NCBI RefSeq assembly: GCF_002093115.1
Contig: NZ_NAAD01000003.1
Span: 1-64,000, forward strand
Direction: 5' to 3'
From: Geothermobacter hydrogeniphilus
Lineage (GTDB): Bacteria > Desulfobacterota > Desulfuromonadia > Desulfuromonadales > Geothermobacteraceae
Length of the DNA stretch: 64,000 nt
Shown: one piece after another, positions 1 through 8,649 of the stretch
Numbering within the stretch: position 1 is the first letter of the stretch
How the letters are laid out: every line of letters begins with the position of its first letter
Notes under the pieces: model-generated
The model's database searches: none
Told to the model about the DNA's origin: nothing
What the model saw: only the letters and a program-made list of their open reading frames with translations
Position numbers and translations under genes: made by a program

Positions 1-809
1 TGCGCGGCACCTGGATGGGTAATCCCTACAAGGAGGACGGCGCCCCGCAGTCCGGAACCAATTATCCGAACAACAACAACTGGGGTCGGGTGCCACGTGC
101 CTCGACCACCACGACCACCATGGGCGGCTACTGGATCGACCAGAACAGCGGCAACCCGACCGCCGGTTGGACGCTTTCCTCATCGGCCGGCCTTTGTACC
201 CTCTGTCACGGTACAAATGTTGACAGCATGGACAAGAAGACCGGTGAAGGACTCTGGGTCGGCACCAATGGCCACAGCAACGCCGTGATCGGCGGCAGCG
301 GCTCCGCCAAAGCCAATATCTTCGATGCTCGTGGCGGAACGGGCGGTAGGACCAATAATCCTTATCAGCATTTCAACGGTTTCTCCGACCCGGCTGACAA
401 CGGAAAATATGGGTTCCGGACCCCGAACAGTAGAGGCTGGCGGTACAGTCCATTGTTGACCGATGGCGCCAGTACCCGGCCGCGCAAATACAACAGTGAT
501 GAGTGGGGGGTTGATGAGAGTGGAGCGACGACCCAGACGCAGTACCACAAGTTCAGTTGTTCCAAGTGTCACAATCCGCACGCCAGCCGTCTGCCGAAAC
601 TGATGCAGACCAACTGTCTCGATACCAAGCACAACACCTGGGATAATGGTTTCCAGGTCAACGGCAGCGGCGGCAGCAACAACAACGGCCGATCCATTTC
701 CAACTGGACCAGTGCCCAGAACTGCCATCGTCTCGGCGGCAACGATCCCAGCGACACTCGTGATTCGGCCGGGGTTGGCAACGGTTGGAACAAGGTCACT
801 CCCTGGTAG
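1..809 (+). CDS. Multiheme c-type cytochrome, 3' part only
   Basis: The reading frame is open at the left window edge, so this is the C-terminal part of a longer protein; about 268 residues are visible. Numbering from the first visible Met (position 15), there are canonical heme c motifs CTLCH (61-65) and CSKCH (182-186), embedded in Gly/Asn/Ser-rich sequence typical of extracellular or outer-membrane Geobacter-type multiheme cytochromes. Two further cysteines, in TNCLD (C201) and QNCHR (C237-H238), form a CX35CH arrangement instead of CXXCH. Role inferred: periplasmic or extracellular electron transfer. The gene is followed after 16 bp by an 18-residue peptide gene and then a terminator, so it probably belongs to an operon that begins to the left of the window. 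Confidence 0.8.
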   Translation, partial: RGTWMGNPYKEDGAPQSGTNYPNNNNWGRVPRASTTTTTMGGYWIDQNSGNPTAGWTLSSSAGLCTLCHGTNVDSMDKKTGEGLWVGTNGHSNAVIGGSGSAKANIFDARGGTGGRTNNPYQHFNGFSDPADNGKYGFRTPNSRGWRYSPLLTDGASTRPRKYNSDEWGVDESGATTQTQYHKFSCSKCHNPHASRLPKLMQTNCLDTKHNTWDNGFQVNGSGGSNNNGRSISNWTSAQNCHRLGGNDPSDTRDSAGVGNGWNKVTPW

Positions 810-825
810 TGGAGGAGAGATTCCT

Positions 826-882
826 ATGAAGGTCTATAGTCATCCGAGGGTAGTGGGGAACGGTAACGTTCATCCCTGCTGA
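826..882 (+). CDS. 18-residue peptide, PRVVGxGNVHPC family, copy 1
   Basis: The ATG is preceded by a strong GGAGGAG ribosome site (811-817) and the frame encodes MKVYSHPRVVGNGNVHPC, then TGA. A second peptide at 13488-13544 has the same length and the same ending. In the shared 12-codon core, five codons (R, V, V, G, G) differ synonymously and only one (N/S) changes the residue, which indicates selection on the peptide. There is no signal peptide and no resemblance to a family I know. It sits 16 bp after the cytochrome gene and just before a rho-independent terminator. It could be a precursor of a modified peptide, a chaperone-like microprotein or a translated regulatory tail; the sequence does not decide. 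Confidence 0.65.
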   Translation: MKVYSHPRVVGNGNVHPC

Positions 883-896
883 GCGGTAATCGAGTG

Positions 897-926
897 AAAA
901 GGCCGGGGCGTTTGTCCCGGCCTTTT
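897..926 (+). terminator. Rho-independent terminator
   Basis: Inverted repeat AAAAGGCCGG / CCGGCCTTTT with a loop of about 10 nt, followed by CATTTTTT. It lies 14 bp after the stop of the 18-residue peptide and would end the cytochrome-peptide transcript. Confidence 0.85.
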
Positions 927-968
927 CATTTTTTCAGCCCGGCGAGATTGTGTTATCGTAACGCGCAG

Positions 969-2954
969 ATGCGTTCTCGGAGGGCTGGCTTGTTCAGGGC
1001 TTGGATGAAAAATATTGCAGCGCTGCTGGTGGGGATTGTCCTCCTGGTATTGCTGGAGTCGCTGCTTGCTCTGCTGGGGGTGCCATCCCTCAGCCAGGAG
1101 GATCCGTTTGTTGGTTTTGCCGGTAAAAGCCCCCTGTTTGTGCGTGATGATAATGTCGAAAACCTCTTTCATCTCAACCCTGACAAGGCGGCTTATTTCA
1201 ACCAGCAGCAGTTTGAAATGCCCAAAAAGAAAGGAGCTTTTCGAATACTGGTTATGGGAGGATCGACAACTTATGGTCGTCCCTATCTCGGAAAGACCGC
1301 GTTCGGTGCCTGGCTGGAAAAATTGCTGGAGCGTTACGTGCCGGGGCTTGACGTCGAAGTTATCAATGCCGGGGGTATCTCCTATGCCAGTTATCGGTTA
1401 AAGCGCCTGCTTCCGGAATTGCTGAATTACGACCCCGACCTGGTCGTCATTTACGCCGGTCATAACGAATTTCTTGAAAAGCGAACCTTTGATCCCCTGA
1501 TCCGGGAGCCGGAGGGGAAAAGGCGCCTGCGCGGTATTCTTCACCACTCACGGCTTTATTCGGAACTTTACCGAACCATTACGAAACTTCGCCATCACAA
1601 GGGGGGGGGTGGACGAACAGTTCTCGGAGAAGATGTGGAGGCGGTCCTTGAACAGGTCGGCGGTCCGGAACTTTACCACCGGGATTCCCGGTTCAGGGAA
1701 GGGGTCATTCGTCAGTACCGCTTTACTCTCGGAGACATGGCCCGGATGATCAATCGGCGGAAGGTGCCGCTTATTCTCTGCACGCTGCCGGTTAACCTTT
1801 CCGGGGTTTCACCCTTCAAATCCGAACATCGCGCAGGTCTGAGAAAAGAGGAATGGCAACAGTGGCAGGCTGCTTTTGAGGATGGAGAGCAAAAGTTCCT
1901 TGCGGGAGATTTGACCGGTGCCCTGAACAGCTATCGGCAAGCTGAGCGTATTGATGACCAATTTGCTGAGTTGTCATACCGTATCGGCAAGATCTATCTA
2001 CGCCGGAAGCGGTTCCAGAAGGCCTACGAGGAGTTCGACCGGGCGCGTCAGAATGATATTGTACCCTTGCGTGCCCTGGATGAATTCAATGTCATTATTC
2101 GACAGTTAGCCGGGGACCGAAAGATTCCTCTGGCTGATATCGAGACGTTTTTCCGGAGGATTTCCCCCGGCGGAATCCCGGGGAACAATCTCTTTGCGGA
2201 TCATGTGCATCCGACCCTTGAGGGCCAGCAGATTTTGGCCTGGGTTGTTCTTAATGCTGCGACAGATGCCGGCCTGGTACCACTTTCCGCTGAACAATGG
2301 CAGGGGAGCATGGTTGACGCGAGAGCTTATCTTTCTTCTGAACTGGCAAAGATTCCAGAACGCTATCGGGCTCGCGGGCTTTGGGGGGTGGGGCGGCTTT
2401 ATTACTGGGCCGGGAAATATCCAGAAGCGGAAAGGGTGTTGAAACTGGCATGGAAAACGGTACGGGATGAAGCGGAAATTCCCAAGCAGCTTGGTAGCCT
2501 GGCTCTTTGGCGGGGGGCGGGTCTCGAGGCCATGCAATATTTCGTTCAGGCGGAACAGCTTGATTCCGGCGACCCCTGGATCAGGTTCGGCAGGGTTCAG
2601 GCGTTGCTGATGCAGGAGAGTGGGCGGAAAGCCCTGGCTCTTCTGGATGAAACAACCTGGCCGGACGGCATGAAAATGCGTCTGGATGTTGCCCGCTGCA
2701 GGGCCCTTTTTCAAACCGGACAGGATCGGGCGGCGAAAGCGTTGCTGAACAAGCTGCAACAGGTCGAGACGGACGTTCCGGCTTTGGAGAAGGAACTTGC
2801 CGATCTCTATGTACTGGCCGGTCGGAAACAGGAGGCAAGGATGCATTATCTCAAGGCTTTGCGCCTTGAACATCATCCGGCGCCGGATGCAGAACTTGAG
2901 CAGTGGTGGAACGATGTTGGCATTCATCAGTTGAAGAAGAATGGCAACCCATGA
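969..2954 (+). CDS. Membrane-anchored SGNH/GDSL hydrolase with TPR region
   Basis: A protein of about 661 residues. After a basic N-terminus there is one membrane segment (around residues 13-35), then an SGNH-like hydrolase domain: block I GGSTTYG (near 97), block II NAGG, block III GHNE (near 164) and the block V dyad DHVHP (near 411). TPR-like helical repeats are inserted before block V and continue to the C-terminus. The predicted site is periplasmic, acting as an esterase or acyl-transfer enzyme on a surface glycan or lipid (inference). The frame is open from a GTG at 894, but that start lies inside the terminator; ATG 969 keeps the basic residues before the membrane segment, and ATG 1005 is the alternative. 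The stop overlaps the carbamoyltransferase start (ATGA), so the two are translationally coupled. Confidence 0.8.
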   Translation: MRSRRAGLFRAWMKNIAALLVGIVLLVLLESLLALLGVPSLSQEDPFVGFAGKSPLFVRDDNVENLFHLNPDKAAYFNQQQFEMPKKKGAFRILVMGGSTTYGRPYLGKTAFGAWLEKLLERYVPGLDVEVINAGGISYASYRLKRLLPELLNYDPDLVVIYAGHNEFLEKRTFDPLIREPEGKRRLRGILHHSRLYSELYRTITKLRHHKGGGGRTVLGEDVEAVLEQVGGPELYHRDSRFREGVIRQYRFTLGDMARMINRRKVPLILCTLPVNLSGVSPFKSEHRAGLRKEEWQQWQAAFEDGEQKFLAGDLTGALNSYRQAERIDDQFAELSYRIGKIYLRRKRFQKAYEEFDRARQNDIVPLRALDEFNVIIRQLAGDRKIPLADIETFFRRISPGGIPGNNLFADHVHPTLEGQQILAWVVLNAATDAGLVPLSAEQWQGSMVDARAYLSSELAKIPERYRARGLWGVGRLYYWAGKYPEAERVLKLAWKTVRDEAEIPKQLGSLALWRGAGLEAMQYFVQAEQLDSGDPWIRFGRVQALLMQESGRKALALLDETTWPDGMKMRLDVARCRALFQTGQDRAAKALLNKLQQVETDVPALEKELADLYVLAGRKQEARMHYLKALRLEHHPAPDAELEQWWNDVGIHQLKKNGNP

Positions 2955-4759
2955 ATATCCTGGGACTTTCAGCCTATTACCACGACAGCGCCGCCTGCCT
3001 GGTCCGGGATGGAAGGATCGTTGCTGCCGCCCAGGAAGAGCGGTTCAGCCGAAAAAAGCACGATGCGGGTTTTCCGCTGCAGTCGTTGACCTGGTGTCTG
3101 GAGCAGGCACGCCTTTCCAGTGACGATCTGGATGCGGTCGTCTTTTACGAAAAGCCGTTTTTGCGGTTTGAAAGGTTGCTTGAAACTTACCTGGCGTTTG
3201 CTCCGCGTGGCCTGAAGCAGTTCCTGACCGCTCTGCCGGTCTGGATGAAGGAAAAAATCTGGATCAAGGAAGCTATCCGTAAGCATCTCGATTACCAGGG
3301 GCCGATCTATTTCCCCGAGCATCACCAGTCACATGCCGCCTCGGCATTTTTTCCATCCCCCTTTGAGGAATCAGCTGTTTTGACCCTGGACGGAGTGGGT
3401 GAGTGGAGCACCGTCAGTTTCGGTCGCGGTTGCGGGAACCGGCTTGATCTGCTGGGAGAGATTCGTTTTCCCCATTCCCTGGGGCTGCTCTATTCCGCCT
3501 TTACCTATTATATGGGATTCAAGGTCAACTCGGGAGAATACAAAGTCATGGGGTTGGCACCTTATGGCGAACCGCGCTACGTCCAACGCATTCGTGATGA
3601 AATCATTGATCTGAAAGAGGATGGTTCTTTCCGGCTTAATATGGATTATTTCAACTTTGCCACCGGATTGACCATGACCAACGAGCGTTTTCACAAGCTG
3701 TTTGAAGGTCCGCCGCGCAAACCTGAATCAGAATTGACCACGCGGGACATGGACCTGGCCCGTTCCATCCAGGTGGTGACCGAGGAGGCGGTCTTGCGGA
3801 TGGGACACCATGTTCATCAAGAGACCGGTTCGCCTCATTTATGCATGGCCGGTGGAGTTGCCTTGAATTGTGTCGCCAATGGTCGACTGTTACGTGAAGG
3901 CCCGTTTGAAAAGATATGGGTTCAACCTGCATCAGGTGATGCCGGGGCGGCGGTTGGGGCGGCACTGTTCGGTTGGTATGTGGCCCATGACAAAGAGCGG
4001 AAAGTGCAGGGAGGTCTGGACTCCATGTCCGGCAGTTATCTCGGGCCGGATTATTCGGAGGAAGCTATTGGCACGATTCTCGACAAGTATCAGGCACCGC
4101 GGCAGCGCCTTGAGGAAGCGTCGCTGTTGAAGCGGACTGCCGAATTGCTTGCCTCAGGCCATGTGGTCGGCTGGTTTCAGGGACGGATGGAGTTCGGCCC
4201 TCGCGCGCTTGGGAACCGATCGATTCTGGCCGATGCCAGATCTCCGGAAATGCAGACCCGGGTCAATCTCAAGATTAAGTTCCGGGAAGGGTTCCGGCCC
4301 TTTGCGCCGGCCATTCGGGAAGAACGGGTGAGGGACTATTTCGACCACGACGCAGAAAGTCCTTATATGCTGTTGACTGCACAAGTCAAAGCGGAGAAAC
4401 TGCGTCGATTGACCGAAGAAGAATCGCAGATGTCGGGGTTCGCCCGGCTCAGAGTGGCGAGATCCGAGATCCCGGCGGTGACCCATGTGGACAATTCCGC
4501 CCGCCTGCAGACGGTTTCGGCCGTCATGAACCCCCTGTTTCATAATCTGTTGCTGGAATTTGAACGTTTGACCGGCTGCCCGGTCTTGATCAATACCTCC
4601 TTTAATGTTCGGGGTGAACCGATCGTTTGTACCCCCGAGGACGCTTATCGCTGTTTCATGGGGACCGGCATGGACTATCTGGTTGTCGGCCCATTTCTGC
4701 TGGATAAGAGGCTGCAGCCTGAATGGCAAGGTCCAAGTGGCGCGAAGGAACTCGATTGA
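2951..4759 (+). CDS. Carbamoyltransferase, NodU/CmcH (SxtI-like) family
   Basis: A protein of 602 residues, the usual length for the family. The N-terminus MNILGLSAYYHDSAAC and the HHQSHAAS motif (from about residue 124, metal/nucleotide binding in the Kae1-like domain) are diagnostic. The GAAxG and EFGPRALGNRSIL stretches and a C-terminal domain with a conserved NTSFNVRGEPIV segment complete it. These enzymes transfer the carbamoyl group from carbamoyl phosphate via carbamoyl-AMP to a hydroxyl group of a sugar, antibiotic or toxin. The ATG overlaps the upstream stop. A membrane protein of the SxtJ family follows 11 bp later. The likely target here is a cell-surface glycan or exported metabolite made nearby or acted on by the three SGNH proteins (inference). 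Confidence 0.93.
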   Translation: MNILGLSAYYHDSAACLVRDGRIVAAAQEERFSRKKHDAGFPLQSLTWCLEQARLSSDDLDAVVFYEKPFLRFERLLETYLAFAPRGLKQFLTALPVWMKEKIWIKEAIRKHLDYQGPIYFPEHHQSHAASAFFPSPFEESAVLTLDGVGEWSTVSFGRGCGNRLDLLGEIRFPHSLGLLYSAFTYYMGFKVNSGEYKVMGLAPYGEPRYVQRIRDEIIDLKEDGSFRLNMDYFNFATGLTMTNERFHKLFEGPPRKPESELTTRDMDLARSIQVVTEEAVLRMGHHVHQETGSPHLCMAGGVALNCVANGRLLREGPFEKIWVQPASGDAGAAVGAALFGWYVAHDKERKVQGGLDSMSGSYLGPDYSEEAIGTILDKYQAPRQRLEEASLLKRTAELLASGHVVGWFQGRMEFGPRALGNRSILADARSPEMQTRVNLKIKFREGFRPFAPAIREERVRDYFDHDAESPYMLLTAQVKAEKLRRLTEEESQMSGFARLRVARSEIPAVTHVDNSARLQTVSAVMNPLFHNLLLEFERLTGCPVLINTSFNVRGEPIVCTPEDAYRCFMGTGMDYLVVGPFLLDKRLQPEWQGPSGAKELD

Positions 4760-4770
4760 CGGGAGCCGGG

Positions 4771-5172
4771 ATGGAGAGGAAGAGCATAGCAGACAGTCGA
4801 CTGCGCTGGTTCGGTCTCGGTCTTGGGGGCTTGTTGTTCTTTGCGGCCGGGGTCGGTCCGGGATATTTCACCTGGTTCGGAAACGTCCTCTGCCTGGCCG
4901 CGGCAGCGGGTTTGCTGTGTGCCTGGCTGGCCCCTTCACGGCTCATGTTGATCTACGGACCGTGGATGAAGCTGGCTGCTGTCGTTGGTGGAGTCATGAC
5001 CCGGCTGGTGCTGGTCGTGGTTTTCGTGCTGGTTGTTTTTCCCACCGGCCTGATCGCCCGGTTGTCCGGAAAATGTTTTCTTGAAAAACGCCCGGATCCG
5101 GATGCCGTCAGTTATTGGCAACTTAGGGATACAAACGCTCCGGTTGAAAAAAATTGGGAAAGGCAATTCTGA
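4771..5172 (+). CDS. SxtJ-family small membrane protein
   Basis: A protein of 133 residues with three hydrophobic segments. Its C-terminal tail contains SYWQLR and ends in ERQF, the hallmark ending of the SxtJ family that accompanies SxtI-like carbamoyltransferases. The start at ATG 4771 has a GGGAG ribosome site and sits 11 bp after the carbamoyltransferase stop; the longer frame from 4723 would overlap that gene. Function is unknown in the family. Association with carbamoyltransferase and DUF5989 genes is well known from genome context and is reproduced here. Confidence 0.8.
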   Translation: MERKSIADSRLRWFGLGLGGLLFFAAGVGPGYFTWFGNVLCLAAAAGLLCAWLAPSRLMLIYGPWMKLAAVVGGVMTRLVLVVVFVLVVFPTGLIARLSGKCFLEKRPDPDAVSYWQLRDTNAPVEKNWERQF

Positions 5173-5208
5173 TTCTGGCGGGTTGCCGGATCTCTCCGGT
5201 ATGGTGCG

Positions 5209-7302
5209 ATGAAGCAACGATGGTATGGAAAATTGCTGCTGGTTCTTTTCGGGGTGATGCTGCTGGCAGCGGGGGAAGGCTTGTTGCGCCTGGTCTGGAC
5301 TCCCTCGGGAACCGGGGCGGATGATCTTGCCTGGACCCGCATTGATCCTTTTATTGTTGCCGGTGATGTTGTTGAAACTCGCCGGGAGTTTCTGGGGGCT
5401 CTGCGTCTGCAGCGGTTCCCGCGGCACAAGGAAACGGGAACCTTTCGGATTTTCTGCATCGGTGGTTCAACGACCTTCGGTTATCCGTATCCTGCTGAAG
5501 CTGCCTGGCCGTCGAGACTTGCCGAAGGGTTGAAGAAACTTTATCCCCGTCGAAAATTCGAAGTGATCAACCTTGGCGGCACCGCCTACGGGAGTTCTCG
5601 GGCTTTGGGTATCCTGCGGTCTTTGCCGGATTATGCTCCCGATCTGGTCATTGTCTGTGTCGGGGATGCGGAATTTGTCGAGGATTCCTACCGAACCTCG
5701 ATCAAAAACAGCCGTCGGGGATGGAGACTGCTGCGCAGCCTGCGATTGGCGCAATTGATGAGGCATCTGTTGCCCAGGCCGTCAAGCAGAGAGATCATCG
5801 ATGTTGTCGACAACCTTGGGGGGGTGGTTTTCTCCCCGGTTATCGACGGCACGGTTTACAGCCCCGATGCGGAAACCCGACGGGAAGTTGTCGCCCGTTT
5901 CAACAAGAATCTTGCACAGATGACTACCTTCGCCCGGCAGGCAGGAATTCGACTCATGTTCTGTACCCTGCCGGCCAACCTTGCTGACTGGCCGCCGGCT
6001 GAAAATGGCAAACAGCCGAATGCCCTGCTTGCGGATGCCCGGGTGGCCATGCGGGATGGTCGGCCGGACGAGGCATTGAATATCCTCTCCCGTCTGGAAC
6101 CGGAGATGCGGGATGATGCCCGGTTCTGTTTCGATTACGGTCAGGTGCTTCGGAGTTTCGGCCGTCTTGACCAGGCCCGGTTCTATCTGCGCCGGGCGGT
6201 GGATCTTGATCCTGTCCCGGTGCGGGCGACATCACGAACGAATAATGAAATCAGGGATCTGGCGAAAGCCAACGGCTTGCCGTTGGCGGACCTCGAAGGA
6301 GAGCTGAACCGCAGATCCTCCCTGGGGCTGGCCGGTAACCGGATGATTCTCGATTATGCCCATCCGACCCAGCGGGGGCATGCGGCGATTGCCTGGACGG
6401 TCTGGAAGACGCTTGCGGCATCTTTTCCGGAATGGCCGGAAGCGGATCAGCGTCGGATCTTAAGGTGGCGAAAGGAGCTTGATGATCTGGATGAAGGAGC
6501 CGTGGAGATGGACGCCCACCTGGCGTTTACCTGGGGAAAGATCTATCTGCGGCAGGGGGCTTTGAGCCGTGCCGCTGAGATGTTGCAGCTCGCGCTGAAA
6601 AAAGGTTATCCGGGGCCTTACGCGGCGGCCGAACTTGCCAGGGTGCGCTATCGTCAGGGCCGTGAGGCCGAGGCCCTTGAACTCCTGCGACGGGTGTTCG
6701 GGAAATATCCGGATTACCATGAAGCAGATCCGTTTATGGCCCTGCTGCTGGAGCATGCAGGCAAGAATGAACAGGCTGTCCAATGGTATCGTCGTGCGCT
6801 TGACAATGGACCGCCGCGAAAAGATATCTATGCATCTCTGATAGATCTTCTGTTGCGGCTGAAGAAGTTTGACGAAGTCCTGCGAGTGGCAGACGAAGCG
6901 CTTCGGAATTTTCCTGCCGATTGTGATCTGGCATCCCTGCGGGGGCGTGCTCTGGAAGGTGCGGGGCAATTGCAGGAGGCCGCCGATCTCTATCAGGGGC
7001 TCTTGAGTGAGGCCCCGGGCTGCCAACCCGCTCGGGAAAACCTGGGGCTGGTCCAGATGCGACAAGGACAATGGAAACAGGCTGAAAAGACGTTTGTCGC
7101 AGCCCTGGCCGGTCGCAATCCCTGGTCGACCCATTATCTGAACCTGGGTGTGGTCTATTATCGCGGGCTCGGAAAGCGGGCAGAGGCAGTTCGGCAGTTC
7201 GGCCGTTATCTTTGTCGGGAGCCGCGCGGAGTGCACAATGTACCCGCCGAGTTGCGGAATGAGGCGGTCGCGGAGGAAAAGGATTGCAGTCATGTCCGCT
7301 GA
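5209..7302 (+). CDS. SGNH-like protein with long TPR region, altered block III
   Basis: A protein of 697 residues and paralogue of the first SGNH/TPR protein of this operon. It has an N-terminal membrane anchor (about 7-27), block I GGSTTFG, block II NLGGTAYG and block V DYAHP. Where the paralogue has GHNE, this one reads GDAEF, so the block III Asn that helps form the oxyanion hole is missing. TPR-like repeats lie before block V and fill the C-terminal half. It may be weakly active, specialised or a binding subunit. The stop overlaps the following SGNH gene. Expected location is the periplasmic face of the inner membrane. Confidence 0.8.
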   Translation: MKQRWYGKLLLVLFGVMLLAAGEGLLRLVWTPSGTGADDLAWTRIDPFIVAGDVVETRREFLGALRLQRFPRHKETGTFRIFCIGGSTTFGYPYPAEAAWPSRLAEGLKKLYPRRKFEVINLGGTAYGSSRALGILRSLPDYAPDLVIVCVGDAEFVEDSYRTSIKNSRRGWRLLRSLRLAQLMRHLLPRPSSREIIDVVDNLGGVVFSPVIDGTVYSPDAETRREVVARFNKNLAQMTTFARQAGIRLMFCTLPANLADWPPAENGKQPNALLADARVAMRDGRPDEALNILSRLEPEMRDDARFCFDYGQVLRSFGRLDQARFYLRRAVDLDPVPVRATSRTNNEIRDLAKANGLPLADLEGELNRRSSLGLAGNRMILDYAHPTQRGHAAIAWTVWKTLAASFPEWPEADQRRILRWRKELDDLDEGAVEMDAHLAFTWGKIYLRQGALSRAAEMLQLALKKGYPGPYAAAELARVRYRQGREAEALELLRRVFGKYPDYHEADPFMALLLEHAGKNEQAVQWYRRALDNGPPRKDIYASLIDLLLRLKKFDEVLRVADEALRNFPADCDLASLRGRALEGAGQLQEAADLYQGLLSEAPGCQPARENLGLVQMRQGQWKQAEKTFVAALAGRNPWSTHYLNLGVVYYRGLGKRAEAVRQFGRYLCREPRGVHNVPAELRNEAVAEEKDCSHVR

Positions 7303-8338
7303 CCGTCAGCCCTTGCGCGTCATTGTTCCGGCAATTTTGTTCGGTATCCTGGTTTTCTGGGGGGCAGGGGAGGTTGGCATCCGTCTGCTGACGATCTGGC
7401 GGCCGCAATATGATGTCGAAATGTGGAAATATGCCGAGCGGGTCAAGGTCGTCAGTAATCATCCGGGGATGAGATTCGAGCATCGTCCCGGAGTCTGCGA
7501 AATCCTCATGGGGGTCGAGGTCTGTACCAACAGTGATGGGCTGAGAGACCGGGAGCATTCTCCTGAACCGGATTCAGCTCACTTGCGGATAGCGATCCTG
7601 GGAGATTCCATCACCTTCGGCTGGGGAGTGCCGCAACGGGATGCCTATCCTGCGCTGCTGGAGAAAACTCTTGCCGGGGTTAAGCCCGGACTTCAGATTG
7701 AAACACTGAATTTCGGGGTCGGCAATTACAACTCGGTCGATGAACTGGCCATGTTGAAGAATCATGCCCTGGACTACCGTCCGGATATGGTGCTGGTGGG
7801 TGTTTTCCTCAATGATGCCGAACCTTCCAGAGCTCTGGAATTCCACCCGCTGCTAAAGCAGTCGGCCTTTGCCGTCTGGTTGTGGGGACGGCTTGATGCC
7901 CTGCAGCGCAGACTGGGGTTGCGGAAGGATTTTGATCACTATTATGAAGATCTCTTTCAGGCGGATTCGTCCGGTTTCAAAGAGATGCAGTCGGCATTGC
8001 GGGAGATGATCAGCCTTTGCCGCCGCAGGGGTATTCCAATTGTTTTTGTCATGCTTCCGGAACTTCATGATCTGGCCAGAGATGAATTTGCGGACATCCG
8101 TCTGCGGTTGCGGCGGCTGATTGATGCTGCGGGTGCTGAATTCATAGATCTGCGCCCGGCTTTGCCGCAATCGGGGGGACGGGAATTCTGGGTCAGCGCG
8201 GAGGACCCCCATCCGAACATCCTTGCTCATCGCCTCTATGCAGATGAACTTGCGCGCCGGTTGCCTGAAACGTTATCATGGCAGGAGGCGGTGACTTTCA
8301 TGGAACAGCGCAGGGGGACCGGATCTAATGAAAAATGA
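7292..8338 (+). CDS. SGNH/GDSL hydrolase, membrane-anchored
   Basis: A protein of 348 residues. One N-terminal membrane segment (about 11-33) is followed by a full SGNH set: GDSITFGWG (block I, nucleophile Ser), NFGVGNYNS (block II), FLNDAE (block III Asn) and DPHPN (block V Asp/His). There are no TPRs. The start at ATG 7292 has a GGAGGAAAAGG ribosome site and overlaps the upstream gene by 11 bp; the frame is open further upstream without supporting signals. Such domains in carbamoyltransferase clusters are thought to hydrolyse or transfer acyl groups on surface polysaccharide (family knowledge plus inference). The stop overlaps the start of the DUF5989 microprotein. Confidence 0.85.
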   Translation: MSADRQPLRVIVPAILFGILVFWGAGEVGIRLLTIWRPQYDVEMWKYAERVKVVSNHPGMRFEHRPGVCEILMGVEVCTNSDGLRDREHSPEPDSAHLRIAILGDSITFGWGVPQRDAYPALLEKTLAGVKPGLQIETLNFGVGNYNSVDELAMLKNHALDYRPDMVLVGVFLNDAEPSRALEFHPLLKQSAFAVWLWGRLDALQRRLGLRKDFDHYYEDLFQADSSGFKEMQSALREMISLCRRRGIPIVFVMLPELHDLARDEFADIRLRLRRLIDAAGAEFIDLRPALPQSGGREFWVSAEDPHPNILAHRLYADELARRLPETLSWQEAVTFMEQRRGTGSNEK

Positions 8339-8483
8339 GATTATTCGGGAAATCATCCAGTTTATCTTCAGCAACAAGAAATGGTGGCTGGGGACAATTC
8401 TGGTTCTCCTGGTTGCCCTGGGGGGGCTGCTGGTGCTGACGGAAGGGTCTGCTCTGGCGCCCTTTATCTATGCCCTCTTTTAG
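8328..8483 (+). CDS. DUF5989-family microprotein, copy 1
   Basis: A 51-residue protein. A polar, Lys/Trp-containing N-terminal part (NKKWW) leads into one transmembrane helix (about 20-38) and the family ending SALAPFIYALF. The ATG overlaps the end of the SGNH gene by 11 bp, so it is the last gene of the carbamoyltransferase operon. The DUF5989 (SxtK-like) family co-occurs with SxtJ and NodU-type carbamoyltransferases. The role is unknown; a small membrane partner of SxtJ is plausible. Confidence 0.8.
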   Translation: MKNEIIREIIQFIFSNKKWWLGTILVLLVALGGLLVLTEGSALAPFIYALF

Positions 8484-8490
8484 CCTCCAG

Positions 8491-8589
8491 CCTGAATCCG
8501 TGAGTTCTTGTTGGATGGAAAGTGCAAGCGCTTGGTCCGAACGAGATTTTCAAAAATCTGAAGCGCACCCATAGGTTCGCTGGTGATTT
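8491..8589 (-). repeat. MITE-like repeat, truncated copy A
   Basis: This begins with the terminal repeat CCTGAATCCGTGAG and matches about the first 100 bp of the full copy at 46918, including the core CGCACCCATAGGTTCGCTGG. It stops where the other copies continue for another 60 bp; the second terminal repeat is missing. It lies between the two DUF5989 genes, so it may have separated a former tandem pair. Confidence 0.75.
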
Positions 8590-8649
8590 CAGGTCCAGAG
8601 CAAAGAGAGCGTGACAGGCTGTGACCCTCTCTGTCGGCAAGGGGTTAGG

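Noticed and set aside
880-900. Read-through of the TGA after TGC in the 18-residue peptides as selenocysteine (Cys-Sec).
   Set aside because: The two copies share no residues beyond the TGA, one continuation ends after four codons, the other runs into the terminator, and the hairpins have T-tracts like terminators, not SECIS features.
826-926. Peptide 1 as an attenuation leader for the SGNH operon.
   Set aside because: The homologous peptide at 13488 has the same layout with no same-strand gene after its terminator, and the codons show no run of a regulating amino acid.
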